This document shows positions 23,624-31,553 of a stretch of DNA of 64,000 nt, piece after piece (positions within the stretch are counted from its first letter, which is position 1; every line of letters starts with the position of its first letter). The notes under the pieces are model-generated. The model saw only the letters and a program-made list of their open reading frames with translations, had not been told where the DNA came from and did not search any database. Source of the stretch: JBMYRH01 sp049602155 (GTDB lineage: Bacteria; Myxococcota_A; UBA9042; PHBI01; JBMYRH01); assembly GCA_049602155.1 (NCBI GenBank), contig JBMYRH010000007.1, positions 62,001-126,000 of the forward strand, read 5' to 3'. The position numbers and the translations under genes were made by a program.

Positions 23624-24955
23624 ATGAGCACCGACGACCCCACATCGCCCCCGCCCGAGGAGCCCGACGCACCTGCGTCCAGCGCACCGCCCCCTACCCC
23701 AGCAGCCGCGGACAGCTCCGAAGTGACCAGCGCACCGCCCCCTGCCCCGGCAGCCGCGGACAGCCCCGAAGTGTCCAGCGCACCGCCCCCTGCCCCGGCA
23801 GCCGCGGACAGCCCCGAAGTGACCAGCGCACCGCCCCCTGCCCCGGCAGCCGCTGACCAGCCCCTCGGCGCAGATTCGCCCGCCTCCGAACGACCATGGA
23901 CGCGCATGGCCTGGGATGCAGGGCTGATCCTCGCGTTAGTGCTGCTCGTATGGCTCGCCGCCCAGGTGAAGGGGTTCACCGTCCCCTTTATCATCGCCTT
24001 TATCATCGCCTACCTCCTGGATCCGCTCGTCGACCGGTTCGAGAACGCTGGAGTCAGTCGTACGTTAGCGATCGGCATACTGCTCGGCCTCTTCCTCATC
24101 GCCGGTGGTCTGGCGCTCGTGATCTTAGGTCCGCAGGTCGCACGAGAGTTCGCCCTCATCCCCGCCAAAGTACAGCTCTTCCTCGTCCAAGCTCAGCCGT
24201 GGATCGAGCAGACCCTGGGCACTTCACTTCCTGCGAACATTCAGGGGATGTTCGACACCCTCATGGCCGAGCTAAGCAGCGACCAAGCTGCCGCGCTGTT
24301 GAAGCCCGCCGGGACGATCGTCCAGACGATCTTTGGGGGCACGACGAGCGCGGTCTCCGCGCTCGTTGCCCTGCTCCTGATCCCGGTCTTTGCCTTCTTC
24401 CTCTTGCGCGACTTTGACGTCATCGTCGCTGATGTAGGCGAGCTGATCCCGGCGCGCTATCGCACCTTCATTGGTGCACGGGTCAAAGAGATCGATGAGA
24501 CCCTCTCGCGCTTCGTCCGCGGGCAGCTCAGCGTCGCTGGGATCTTGGTGCTGCTCTACAGCGTTGGCCTGTGGATCGTCGGGCTGCCCCTCGCCATGGT
24601 GATCGCCGTCGTCGCCGGCGTAGGCAACCTGATCCCTTACCTGGGGACGACCCTCGGTGTGCTCCTCGCTGCCATCATGCTGATGCTCGACTGGCAGGGC
24701 TGGGGCCACGTAGGATCGGTCGCCCTCGTGTTCGGGATCGTCCAAGTGCTCGAGGGCTGGGTCATCACGCCACGGATCGTAGGCGACTCTGTCGGGCTCT
24801 CAACCTTGGCAGTCATCATCGCCGTCATGGTCTTCGGAGAGCTCTTCGGCTTCTACGGCGTCTTGGTCGCCGTACCTGCCGCTGCGATCCTGAAGATCCT
24901 CGTGCGCGAGGGGCTCGACGCCTATCGCGCGTCGCGATTCTTTCGCGAGGCCTGA
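23624..24955 (+). CDS. AI-2E/PerM family transporter with Pro-Ala-rich N-terminal repeats
   Basis: A polytopic permease of the AI-2E exporter (PF01594) family, which includes proteins exporting autoinducer-2 and others acting as Na+/H+ antiporters or general permeases. Transmembrane helices begin at about residue 105 (LILALVLLVWLAAQVKGFTV), with the family region YLLDPLVDRFE and a late GVGNLIPYLGTTLGVLLA motif. The first 90 residues are a disordered cytosolic extension with near-identical repeats (SAPPPAPAAADSPEVT), not seen in typical members. The ATG at 23624 is the only start upstream of the repeats. The 3' end overlaps the convergent FGE-like gene by 34 nt. The substrate is unknown. Confidence 0.85.
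   Translation: MSTDDPTSPPPEEPDAPASSAPPPTPAAADSSEVTSAPPPAPAAADSPEVSSAPPPAPAAADSPEVTSAPPPAPAAADQPLGADSPASERPWTRMAWDAGLILALVLLVWLAAQVKGFTVPFIIAFIIAYLLDPLVDRFENAGVSRTLAIGILLGLFLIAGGLALVILGPQVAREFALIPAKVQLFLVQAQPWIEQTLGTSLPANIQGMFDTLMAELSSDQAAALLKPAGTIVQTIFGGTTSAVSALVALLLIPVFAFFLLRDFDVIVADVGELIPARYRTFIGARVKEIDETLSRFVRGQLSVAGILVLLYSVGLWIVGLPLAMVIAVVAGVGNLIPYLGTTLGVLLAAIMLMLDWQGWGHVGSVALVFGIVQVLEGWVITPRIVGDSVGLSTLAVIIAVMVFGELFGFYGVLVAVPAAAILKILVREGLDAYRASRFFREA
23680..23853 (+). repeat. 48-bp direct repeats in the permease N-terminus
   Basis: Three full units of 48 bp and a truncated fourth, starting at 23680, 23728, 23776 and 23824. Units 2 and 3 differ at one base. They encode the Pro-Ala repeat; slippage could change the copy number. 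Confidence 0.9.
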
Positions 24956-25785
24956 GGCTCCGCCACACAGCGCACACCGACATCATCTGTGGCAGCTTTA
25001 GGCCCTAAACCTCGTCTGGCCTGCGTCGTGATGCGCGCTGCGGGGCTGTTAAATGCCCCCCCTCGCACCGCCCTGAGGTTGGGCGCCCCGGCGCGTTTGG
25101 GTCGACGATATCCTTCTGGATCAAAACGATCGGCGGTCCACTCCCAAACGTTACCGGCCACATCCAAGAGCCCGGCAGCTGACCGCCCCATCGCAAAGCT
25201 AGCCACGGGCGCGGTGCCCACGAAGCCGTCGTCGTAGCCTTGGACGACTTTCCAGCTTGGGTGCGCTTTCCCGGCGGTCGCGTCCGCCAAGTTGGCCAGC
25301 ACCGGCGAGCGAGCCGCAGGTGGTCCATCTCCCCAGGGATAACGATGCTGCTCTCGCTTTCGGGCGCCTCGCACCCACTCCGCCTCAGTCGGTAGACGCC
25401 CGCCGGCCCACCTGCAGAAGTCGCTGGCTTGAGCCCAAGAGATTCCATTGATGGGGTGCTCATCGCGCCCCGTTGCGCCCCAGTTCAAGCGTCGACTCTC
25501 CGGTGACACTGGTGAATGACCGCGTGGCGTCGTGCAGCCCCCAGCCTTCATACAGCTGCGATATTGCGCGACCGTCGCCTCGGTCAGCATCATTCGAAGG
25601 GCTGGCAAGCGGAGCTGATGCGCGGGGCGCTCCTCAGGGCGACCATCGTTATCTCCGAGGGTCACTGTCCCTGGGGGGATATCACGCCACACCACCCGGT
25701 TGCTCGGTTGCCTAGCGAAGCTCGGCGAGGTCGCCCCGATCATGAGCAGCGTCAGCCCAAGTCGCCACATCATGCGGCGCTCCAC
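24922..25785 (-). CDS. FGE/SUMF1-domain secreted protein lacking the catalytic cysteines
   Basis: A formylglycine-generating-enzyme fold (PF03781): PPGTVTLGD, VTEATVAQY-like TEATVAQYRSC, PINGISWAQASDFCRWAGGRLPTEAEW, and GNVWEWTADRF. A signal peptide (MWRLGLTLLMIGATSPSFA) predicts export. True FGE needs a Cys pair in its C-terminal part; here that region (RGGAFNSPAARITTQARR) has none, and the only late Cys is in GVRCV. It is therefore likely a non-sulfatase-activating relative, possibly ligand-binding. Met codons at residues 5 and 6 are alternative starts. Convergent with the AI-2E gene. Confidence 0.85.
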   Translation of the reverse strand: MERRMMWRLGLTLLMIGATSPSFARQPSNRVVWRDIPPGTVTLGDNDGRPEERPAHQLRLPALRMMLTEATVAQYRSCMKAGGCTTPRGHSPVSPESRRLNWGATGRDEHPINGISWAQASDFCRWAGGRLPTEAEWVRGARKREQHRYPWGDGPPAARSPVLANLADATAGKAHPSWKVVQGYDDGFVGTAPVASFAMGRSAAGLLDVAGNVWEWTADRFDPEGYRRPKRAGAPNLRAVRGGAFNSPAARITTQARRGLGPKAATDDVGVRCVAEPQASRKNRDAR

Positions 25786-25905
25786 ACGACTGAGAGTCGA
25801 ACCTCACGCACACGAAGTGGACAACTTACCCTGCGCATCGAGCGCCGGCACCGTGCACCTCGAGACAAGGTATGCATCTCTTTCACTCGACCTCCCTAGG
25901 CATTG

Positions 25906-25926
25906 AGGAGCATACACGGTGCTCCT
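25906..25926. promoter_or_regulatory. Inverted repeat upstream of the nitrilase-family gene
   Basis: AGGAGCA, 7-nt spacer, TGCTCCT: perfect 7-bp arms ending 38 nt before the start at 25965, in the divergent spacer with the FGE-like gene. It is either an operator or a leader hairpin. Confidence 0.35.
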
Positions 25927-25964
25927 GAGTCGACAACAGACACCAAGCCGCGCACCATCCCTAC

Positions 25965-26681
25965 ATGCGCGTAGGGATCGTTCAGTTTAAGGCGACGAAG
26001 GGAGACGTGGTCGGCTCACGAGAGCGCCTCGCTCAGCTGACCAAGCAAGCTGCCCAGGGCGTCCAGCTCGTCGTCCTTCCAGAGATGGCGACGACGGGGT
26101 ACTGCTTTGACAACCGAGCGGAGGTTGCCGCGATCTCAGAGCCCGCCGATGGCCCCACCGCGGCGACCTTCGGCCCGATCGCGCGTGACGCGGGAGCCTG
26201 GCTCGTCGTGGGCTTCGCAGAGCGAGACGGCGACAAGCTCTTCAACAGCGCCTTAGTGTTGGATCCTGAAGGGAAGACCGCCTTCGTCTATCGAAAGACG
26301 CTGCTCTATGACGCCGACCTCCACTGGGCGACCCCCGGCGACTCTGGCTACCCATTGCTCGAGTGCGGTGGGGAGCGCTTCACGGTCGGGATCTGCATGG
26401 ACCTCAATGACGACCGCTTCATCGAATGGTTGCGTGAAGTCCGCCCGCGTGTGCTGGCCTTCCCCACGAACTGGATCTCCGAAGGGGTCTCCGTCTGGCC
26501 CTATTGGGCATGGCGCCTACAGGACACTGGCGTCGCGCTCGTCGCCGCCAACTCCTACGGTCCTGACGGCGACGTCACCTTTACCGGAGAGTCTGCCGTC
26601 ATCGACGGGCGCACCGTCCTCGGAGCCGCGCCTGACGTCGGGGACGGCTACCTGCAGATCGACATCCCGCTTGACCCTTAA
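25965..26681 (+). CDS. Carbon-nitrogen hydrolase (nitrilase superfamily), 238 aa
   Basis: A cytosolic amidase of the nitrilase superfamily. The catalytic triad is visible: E40 in VVLPEMATTGY, K111 in YRKTLLYD and C144 in VGICMDLNDD. The length is slightly short for the family (about 260-280) because the C-terminal arm is reduced. The sequence type is close to omega-amidase/beta-ureidopropionase-like amidases, which act on small amides such as alpha-ketoglutaramate, but the substrate cannot be read from sequence. It stands alone between an inverted repeat and a convergent protease gene. Confidence 0.9.
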   Translation: MRVGIVQFKATKGDVVGSRERLAQLTKQAAQGVQLVVLPEMATTGYCFDNRAEVAAISEPADGPTAATFGPIARDAGAWLVVGFAERDGDKLFNSALVLDPEGKTAFVYRKTLLYDADLHWATPGDSGYPLLECGGERFTVGICMDLNDDRFIEWLREVRPRVLAFPTNWISEGVSVWPYWAWRLQDTGVALVAANSYGPDGDVTFTGESAVIDGRTVLGAAPDVGDGYLQIDIPLDP

Positions 26682-26711
26682 GAGCGACCTGCAAGCCGCA
26701 GGCCCTCTCAA

Positions 26712-28139
26712 CTACTCCTCGTCCGGCATCACCATGGGGTGGCTGCGCAGGACGTAGGACTGTGACTCGGAGAGGGCCATTTGGTCCGCCGACCAGCCCC
26801 AGAACATCAAGTTTCCACCGTCGCTCTCAGCGGTATCCTGAAGGGTGTCGTGGAAGATGGCGTCCTTCTCGGTGGAGTGAAAGAGCCCCAAGTAGTGTCC
26901 GACCTCATGGGCCATGACGTTCCCCAAGTGATCATCTTCGCTGATCTCAAAGGTCGCGATGGCGACCCCCGACCGGTAACTCGGCCCCAAGTAGGCGGGT
27001 CCGGGGACTCCACCCGCGATGCCCAACACGATCCCCCCGACCTCCTCGTAGTCCACGTCCTTGTAGATCGAGTTCACGAAGAAGACGTTTAACGCCGTCG
27101 GGTCGTCCGCCTGGCCTGCCAAGAAGAGCTTTGAGAGGTCATTCGGGAAACCCGCTGTGCTTCCCACGTCTGTGAGTGTCGGGTCCTCATCAACCCCAGG
27201 GACATCGTGATATCCAGCGATCTCGACCCCCACTCCTGCCGTCGCATAGATGGCCGTGAGGATATCCAGGGCGGTCTGAAGCCTCTCATCAGTCGGCGCG
27301 CTCTCGGCAGTGAGGCCGTGGGACCCCGTAAAGTGAAGTCGAATCGGTAAGATCGCAGTGTCCGGGACGGGCTCGGTCCGAGCCAGCACCGTCACCTGGC
27401 AGGTGCTTGGGTACCCCAAGAAGACGAGCCCCTGTGTGATGTCTTCGACGCGATGCGTCGCGCGAACTTTGAAGGTCCACTCACCACCCTTGACCTCGAC
27501 ATCAGGATCGTTGGGGAGCAAGAACGAGCCGATGTGCTGCGCGCTCGCGACCCGGTTCTTGCAAGGGACGCAGACGTGATCGCCAGGCCCCTTCACGATC
27601 GATTCGCTGAGGGGCGGTGGCGTGATGGCCTTCTTCAAGGTCAGGAACGCGGACTCTTCCCCCCGCACCATCACAAACACGGAGCTCGTCTCCTCTGGGA
27701 GCTCGATGAAAAGGTCATCGGATTCACCGTTATCGTCGAGGGCGATGTCGTTCAAGCGCACTTGATGAAACCAAGGGGGCGCAGGGACAGGCAGCACCGA
27801 GACAGGCGGCCACATCGGTAAGCCAGCGGCTTCATCGATGACCTCCTCGTCCAAGACCGTCTCGACGTCGAGCGCCTCGAGTTCATCCGCGTCTCCAGAG
27901 GCCGCATCGTCACCCATCACGTCGGGTGCATCCGCGGGCTCTGGAGCGGCAGCATCCCCCCACTCACCCGTGTCATCGACGACGGCTGCATCCAGCTCCG
28001 CCCCAGCGTCCTGAACCGAGGAGGCGCTGTCGGTCACCGCGTCCACCGGGGAGGCGTCGGTCGCGGGCTCGTCACAGCCCAAGAAGACAGTCAGACACAA
28101 GAGAAGTAGCCAGCGGAGAGCGTTCATGCCCGCCATCAT
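26712..28139 (-). CDS. Lipoprotein metalloprotease, metzincin type (HEVGHYLGLFH)
   Basis: A secreted zinc protease. The N-terminus has a signal peptide with lipobox (LLCLTVFLGC) and a 90-residue Asp/Ala-rich acidic linker. The C-terminal part holds the extended zinc motif HEVGHYLGLFH (H411, E412, H415, H421 in the 475-residue numbering) and a Met-turn candidate NLMFW, the layout of pappalysin-like M43 or related metzincins. Residues 120-270 are a beta-rich accessory domain with a Cys pair. ATG 28139 overlaps the miaA stop; Met 28127 (MNALRW) is equally plausible. It is the last gene of the sspB-mutL-miaA run. Confidence 0.82.
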   Translation of the reverse strand: MMAGMNALRWLLLLCLTVFLGCDEPATDASPVDAVTDSASSVQDAGAELDAAVVDDTGEWGDAAAPEPADAPDVMGDDAASGDADELEALDVETVLDEEVIDEAAGLPMWPPVSVLPVPAPPWFHQVRLNDIALDDNGESDDLFIELPEETSSVFVMVRGEESAFLTLKKAITPPPLSESIVKGPGDHVCVPCKNRVASAQHIGSFLLPNDPDVEVKGGEWTFKVRATHRVEDITQGLVFLGYPSTCQVTVLARTEPVPDTAILPIRLHFTGSHGLTAESAPTDERLQTALDILTAIYATAGVGVEIAGYHDVPGVDEDPTLTDVGSTAGFPNDLSKLFLAGQADDPTALNVFFVNSIYKDVDYEEVGGIVLGIAGGVPGPAYLGPSYRSGVAIATFEISEDDHLGNVMAHEVGHYLGLFHSTEKDAIFHDTLQDTAESDGGNLMFWGWSADQMALSESQSYVLRSHPMVMPDEE

Positions 28140-29059
28140 GCCAGAAGGGCCACCAGCGCGTCGATGAGTCCGGCCGTATCAGGCGGGTAATGCGTCAACG
28201 CGTCCTCACGCGTCGTCACACCGCGAAACCACACCAGCTGCCTCCGTGCATAGCGTCGGTGGGTCCGCGCGATGCGTTCAGCGACCTCGGTCGCCTCCTG
28301 CGTCCCTCGAATGCACGCGGTCACGTCTCGGTAACCCATGGTCTGAAGGCCAGGCGCCTCGGGCGACACACCGTCCCCTAGCAGCCCCTCAACTTCATCA
28401 AACCACCCGCTGGTCAACATCGCATCCACGCGCCGATCGATGCGTTCATAGAGCACCTCTCGCTCCGGCCACAGGCCCACCACCTTGGCGTCATAGCGCG
28501 TCTCAGCGAAGCGATGATCGGCCTGCCAAGCGCTCAGAGCTCGCCCGGTTGTGCGCCACACTTCCAGCGCGCGACCGATGCGCTGACGGTCCCGCGGTGC
28601 GATCCTCTCAGCGGCCTCTGGATCGACCTGCGCCAGTTCTTCATGCATCACCTCAGCGCCTCGAGAGGCGACCTCCTTGCGCACCGTTGAGCGCACCTCC
28701 TCGGGGATCTCAGGGATCGGGATCAGCCCATGAAGGAGCGCCCTGACGTAGAGGCCTGTCCCGCCACAGATGATGGGCACCTTTCCGCGGCTTCGGATGT
28801 CCTCGATGGCTTGGTCTGCGTGCGCCGACCACCCAGCCGCATCGAGCCGCATGTCGAGATCGATGAGGTCGAGGCAGTGATGCGGGACACGGGCGCGCTC
28901 CTCTGCGGTCGGTTTCGCAGAGCCAATATTCAGCCCACGGTACACTTGCACACTATCTGCGCTAACGATCTCTCCCCCCACACGCTCGCATACAGCGATC
29001 GCAGCGGCGGTCTTCCCGGCGGCTGTCGGACCCACGATGACCAAGAGCGGTCCGCTCAT
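28136..29059 (-). CDS. miaA: tRNA dimethylallyltransferase
   Basis: Transfers the dimethylallyl group to N6 of A37 in tRNAs that read UNN codons. Motifs: P-loop GPTAAGKT (10-17), SADSVQVYRGLNIGSAKP, HHCLDLID, IICGGTGLYVRALL and QTMGYRD. At 307 residues it is full length. The ATG overlaps the mutL stop by 4 nt. The mutL-miaA pairing is common in bacteria and supports co-expression of mismatch repair and tRNA modification. Confidence 0.96.
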   Translation of the reverse strand: MSGPLLVIVGPTAAGKTAAAIAVCERVGGEIVSADSVQVYRGLNIGSAKPTAEERARVPHHCLDLIDLDMRLDAAGWSAHADQAIEDIRSRGKVPIICGGTGLYVRALLHGLIPIPEIPEEVRSTVRKEVASRGAEVMHEELAQVDPEAAERIAPRDRQRIGRALEVWRTTGRALSAWQADHRFAETRYDAKVVGLWPEREVLYERIDRRVDAMLTSGWFDEVEGLLGDGVSPEAPGLQTMGYRDVTACIRGTQEATEVAERIARTHRRYARRQLVWFRGVTTREDALTHYPPDTAGLIDALVALLA

Positions 29060-30834
29060 GTGCGATGCAACTTCCGAGCGAGTTCACTGAAGGGCACGGT
29101 GACGAAGACCGGCCGTCCATGCGGGCAATTGGCGCCGAGCTCGACCTCGTCCATTTGCTCCAAGAGCGCCCTGATCTCCTCATCGTTCAGGCTATCCCCC
29201 GCGCGAACGACCGAGTGGCATGCCATCGTGGAGAAGAGCAGCTCCAGATGAGCTTCCATCAGCGTGGCTTGCCCCAGGTCCGTCAATTCCGCCACGACAT
29301 CCCTCACCAAGCGAGACACATCGGCCTTCGCCAGCAAGGCCGGCACCGAGGTGACTTGCCACGTGCCGCCCCCGAAAGGCTCGACATCAAAACCCAAACG
29401 GCCCAGCACCTCTTGCTGATCCGTGAGGCAGGTCGACTCCTCGGGAGAAAACTCGAGCTGAAGCGGGAAGAGGAGCTGCTGCCGAGCCAAGCGGGCATCG
29501 CAGTACCCCGACTTGATACGCTCGTAGCCTACCCGCTCATGTGCTGCGTGCTGATCGATGACGTACAAACCATCGGCCCCCTCGCAGACGAGGAACGTCT
29601 TGTCTGCTTGACCAAGCACGCGCAATCGACGGAAGAACGCTGGCTTTCCGCCTGCGGTCTCTTCCCCCTCCAGGGGCAGCTCGGGGCGGTGTACGGAGAC
29701 CGGAACAATGGCCGGGGGCCGAGGTGGCGGCCGAACGCCCCCCTTATGCCTCAAGCCATACACGTCGAATGGGACCGGCGCGCGTGACTCTGTGGGGGGC
29801 GGCACAGCACCACCACCGCCCACCCAAGGCGTGCGCGCCAGGGTCGCACGGCAGGCCCCCACGATGGCGTCATGAACGCGCCCCGCCTGAACGAAGCGCA
29901 CCTCCGCCTTGGTCGGGTGAACGTTCACGTCGACTTCATCGGGGGGGAGGTGCAGGTAGAGGACCGCATGGGGGTAACGCCCCCGCTCAAGCAGGTTCCC
30001 ATAGGCGCTCACGATCGCATGGTTAACCACGCGGTCACGCACCCATCGTCCATTGATGAACGTATGCAGACCGCGTTGATTCGTCCGTGTGTGGGTGGGC
30101 TCTGAGATAAAGCCTCGGACACGCAGCGTGTCGTCGAGCTGAACAGCGTGGAGCCGCTGTGTTGTCGCCCCACCGAGGACCTGAAAGATCCGCTGCTTCA
30201 GGTTTGGGGCAACCGGGTGGTCGAGCGAGACCCTTCCGTTATGGCTCAATCGAAAGTGGACATGCGGATAGCCGAGCGCCGCGGCCGTCAAGAGCCCCGT
30301 GATGTGCCCCATCTCGGTCGCGTTGCGCTTCAAAAATTTAAGGCGAGCTGGGACGTTAAAGAAGAGGTCTGCGACCTCAACTCGGGTCCCGATCGGCCCC
30401 CCTGCGTCTTTGATCTCCGCTGAAGCGCCCCCCTCGATGGTGACCTCGGTGCCAGCGATGTCGCCCTCTGCGCGTGTCACCAAACGGAAGCGGGAGACGC
30501 TAGCAATAGACGGCAACGCCTCACCTCGAAAGCCGAGGGTGATGATGCTGCGAAGATCTTCGACGTCGCGCACTTTGCTCGTCGCGTGCCGCTCGATGCA
30601 AAGGGACGCGTCCTCTCGCGACATGCCTATCCCGTCGTCCACGACGCGGATGAGGCGACGCCCCCCTTCGTGGATGTCCACGAAGACAGTGGTCGCCCCA
30701 GCATCCAAGGCGTTCTCAAGAAGCTCTTTGACCACAGATGACGGCCGCTCTACGACCTCACCCGCTGCGATCTGATTCGCCAAAGCATCCGGCAGGACCT
30801 GGACATGGCGTAAGGCGTCGTCGTCATCCGCCAT
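29056..30834 (-). CDS. mutL: DNA mismatch repair protein MutL, endonuclease type
   Basis: A 592-residue GHKL ATPase that links mismatch recognition by MutS to excision. N-terminal motifs: ELLENALDAGAT (catalytic E37, N41), DDGIGM, TLGFRGEAL. The C-terminal dimerisation domain holds DQHAAHERVGYE, which fits the DQHA(X)2E(X)4E nuclease metal motif, together with ACHSVVRAGD and CPHGRP. This is the nicking-competent MutL of bacteria without MutH, unlike E. coli. Start ATG overlaps the SspB stop by 1 nt, and the 3' end overlaps miaA by 4 nt. Confidence 0.97.
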   Translation of the reverse strand: MADDDDALRHVQVLPDALANQIAAGEVVERPSSVVKELLENALDAGATTVFVDIHEGGRRLIRVVDDGIGMSREDASLCIERHATSKVRDVEDLRSIITLGFRGEALPSIASVSRFRLVTRAEGDIAGTEVTIEGGASAEIKDAGGPIGTRVEVADLFFNVPARLKFLKRNATEMGHITGLLTAAALGYPHVHFRLSHNGRVSLDHPVAPNLKQRIFQVLGGATTQRLHAVQLDDTLRVRGFISEPTHTRTNQRGLHTFINGRWVRDRVVNHAIVSAYGNLLERGRYPHAVLYLHLPPDEVDVNVHPTKAEVRFVQAGRVHDAIVGACRATLARTPWVGGGGAVPPPTESRAPVPFDVYGLRHKGGVRPPPRPPAIVPVSVHRPELPLEGEETAGGKPAFFRRLRVLGQADKTFLVCEGADGLYVIDQHAAHERVGYERIKSGYCDARLARQQLLFPLQLEFSPEESTCLTDQQEVLGRLGFDVEPFGGGTWQVTSVPALLAKADVSRLVRDVVAELTDLGQATLMEAHLELLFSTMACHSVVRAGDSLNDEEIRALLEQMDEVELGANCPHGRPVFVTVPFSELARKLHRT

Positions 30835-31397
30835 CAGTCAGTGACGAGTCGCAACTTAGTGGGCTTTGCAGGCAGCGCAGGAGTCTCAGACTCCGCGGTC
30901 GGCTCGACGACAGCTAGCGGCGTCTCGACCGCCTGGGGCGGCTCAACCTCCGAGACAGCCTCAAGCGCGGGAGGCTCCCCCTCATCATCGGCCCTCACCA
31001 CACGGAGCTGAGGGCCGCGCTCGGCGACCTCAGCCTCTTCGGAGGCGGCCTCCACGGCCGCGATCGTCTCGATGAGCTCTTTGGGGAGGCTCTCTGGCCA
31101 GACCTGACCATCGTGCTGCTCCTGAGGGAGCGTGATAGCGAACACGGCGGGCCACGGGATCGTACACCCGTGATTCTGTCCCCCAAAAGAGAGGACTGCG
31201 TAGATCCCCTCCTCATCCACGTCGAGCGCGGGGAGATTAAAGCCGTACGCGATGTTCAGCCGCAGCGTCGGATCTTCCTTGAACCACTCGGGGACCAGCA
31301 CCCCCTCAGCCCTGGGATCCAGGTGCACCATCACTAGGCCCCGGTCGAGGAGCTCCAGCATGGCGTCGCGCTTTTCGAGATGGAGCGAGGCGGTCAT
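30834..31397 (-). CDS. sspB: SspB-like ClpXP adaptor protein
   Basis: SspB delivers ssrA-tagged peptides from stalled ribosomes to ClpXP. The 187-residue product, started at the Met before TASLHLEKRD, has the SspB fold: GLVMVHLDPRAEGVLVP, LRLNIAYGFNLPALDVDEEG, YAVLSFGGQNHGCTIPW. The tail is acidic and disordered and ends PTKLRLVTD, similar to the ClpX-binding XB peptide (LRVVK in E. coli). A second LRVV occurs at the beginning of the tail (GPQLRVVRAD). The frame is open to 31445 but the extra residues are not family-like. It heads the mutL-miaA operon. Confidence 0.85.
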   Translation of the reverse strand: MTASLHLEKRDAMLELLDRGLVMVHLDPRAEGVLVPEWFKEDPTLRLNIAYGFNLPALDVDEEGIYAVLSFGGQNHGCTIPWPAVFAITLPQEQHDGQVWPESLPKELIETIAAVEAASEEAEVAERGPQLRVVRADDEGEPPALEAVSEVEPPQAVETPLAVVEPTAESETPALPAKPTKLRLVTD

Positions 31398-31553
31398 GAC
31401 GGGTCGGTTAGCAGATCCCGAGAGACCGCGCAAACCCCAAACCACCCGTTCCAGAGACGTAAAAACTGCTCACATGTCAGCATACGCGCCCCAAATACGT
31501 AGTGTTCCTACAAAGAGCGCGCGCGCGGCTTCCTCGCGCTAAGATGTCTCGGA

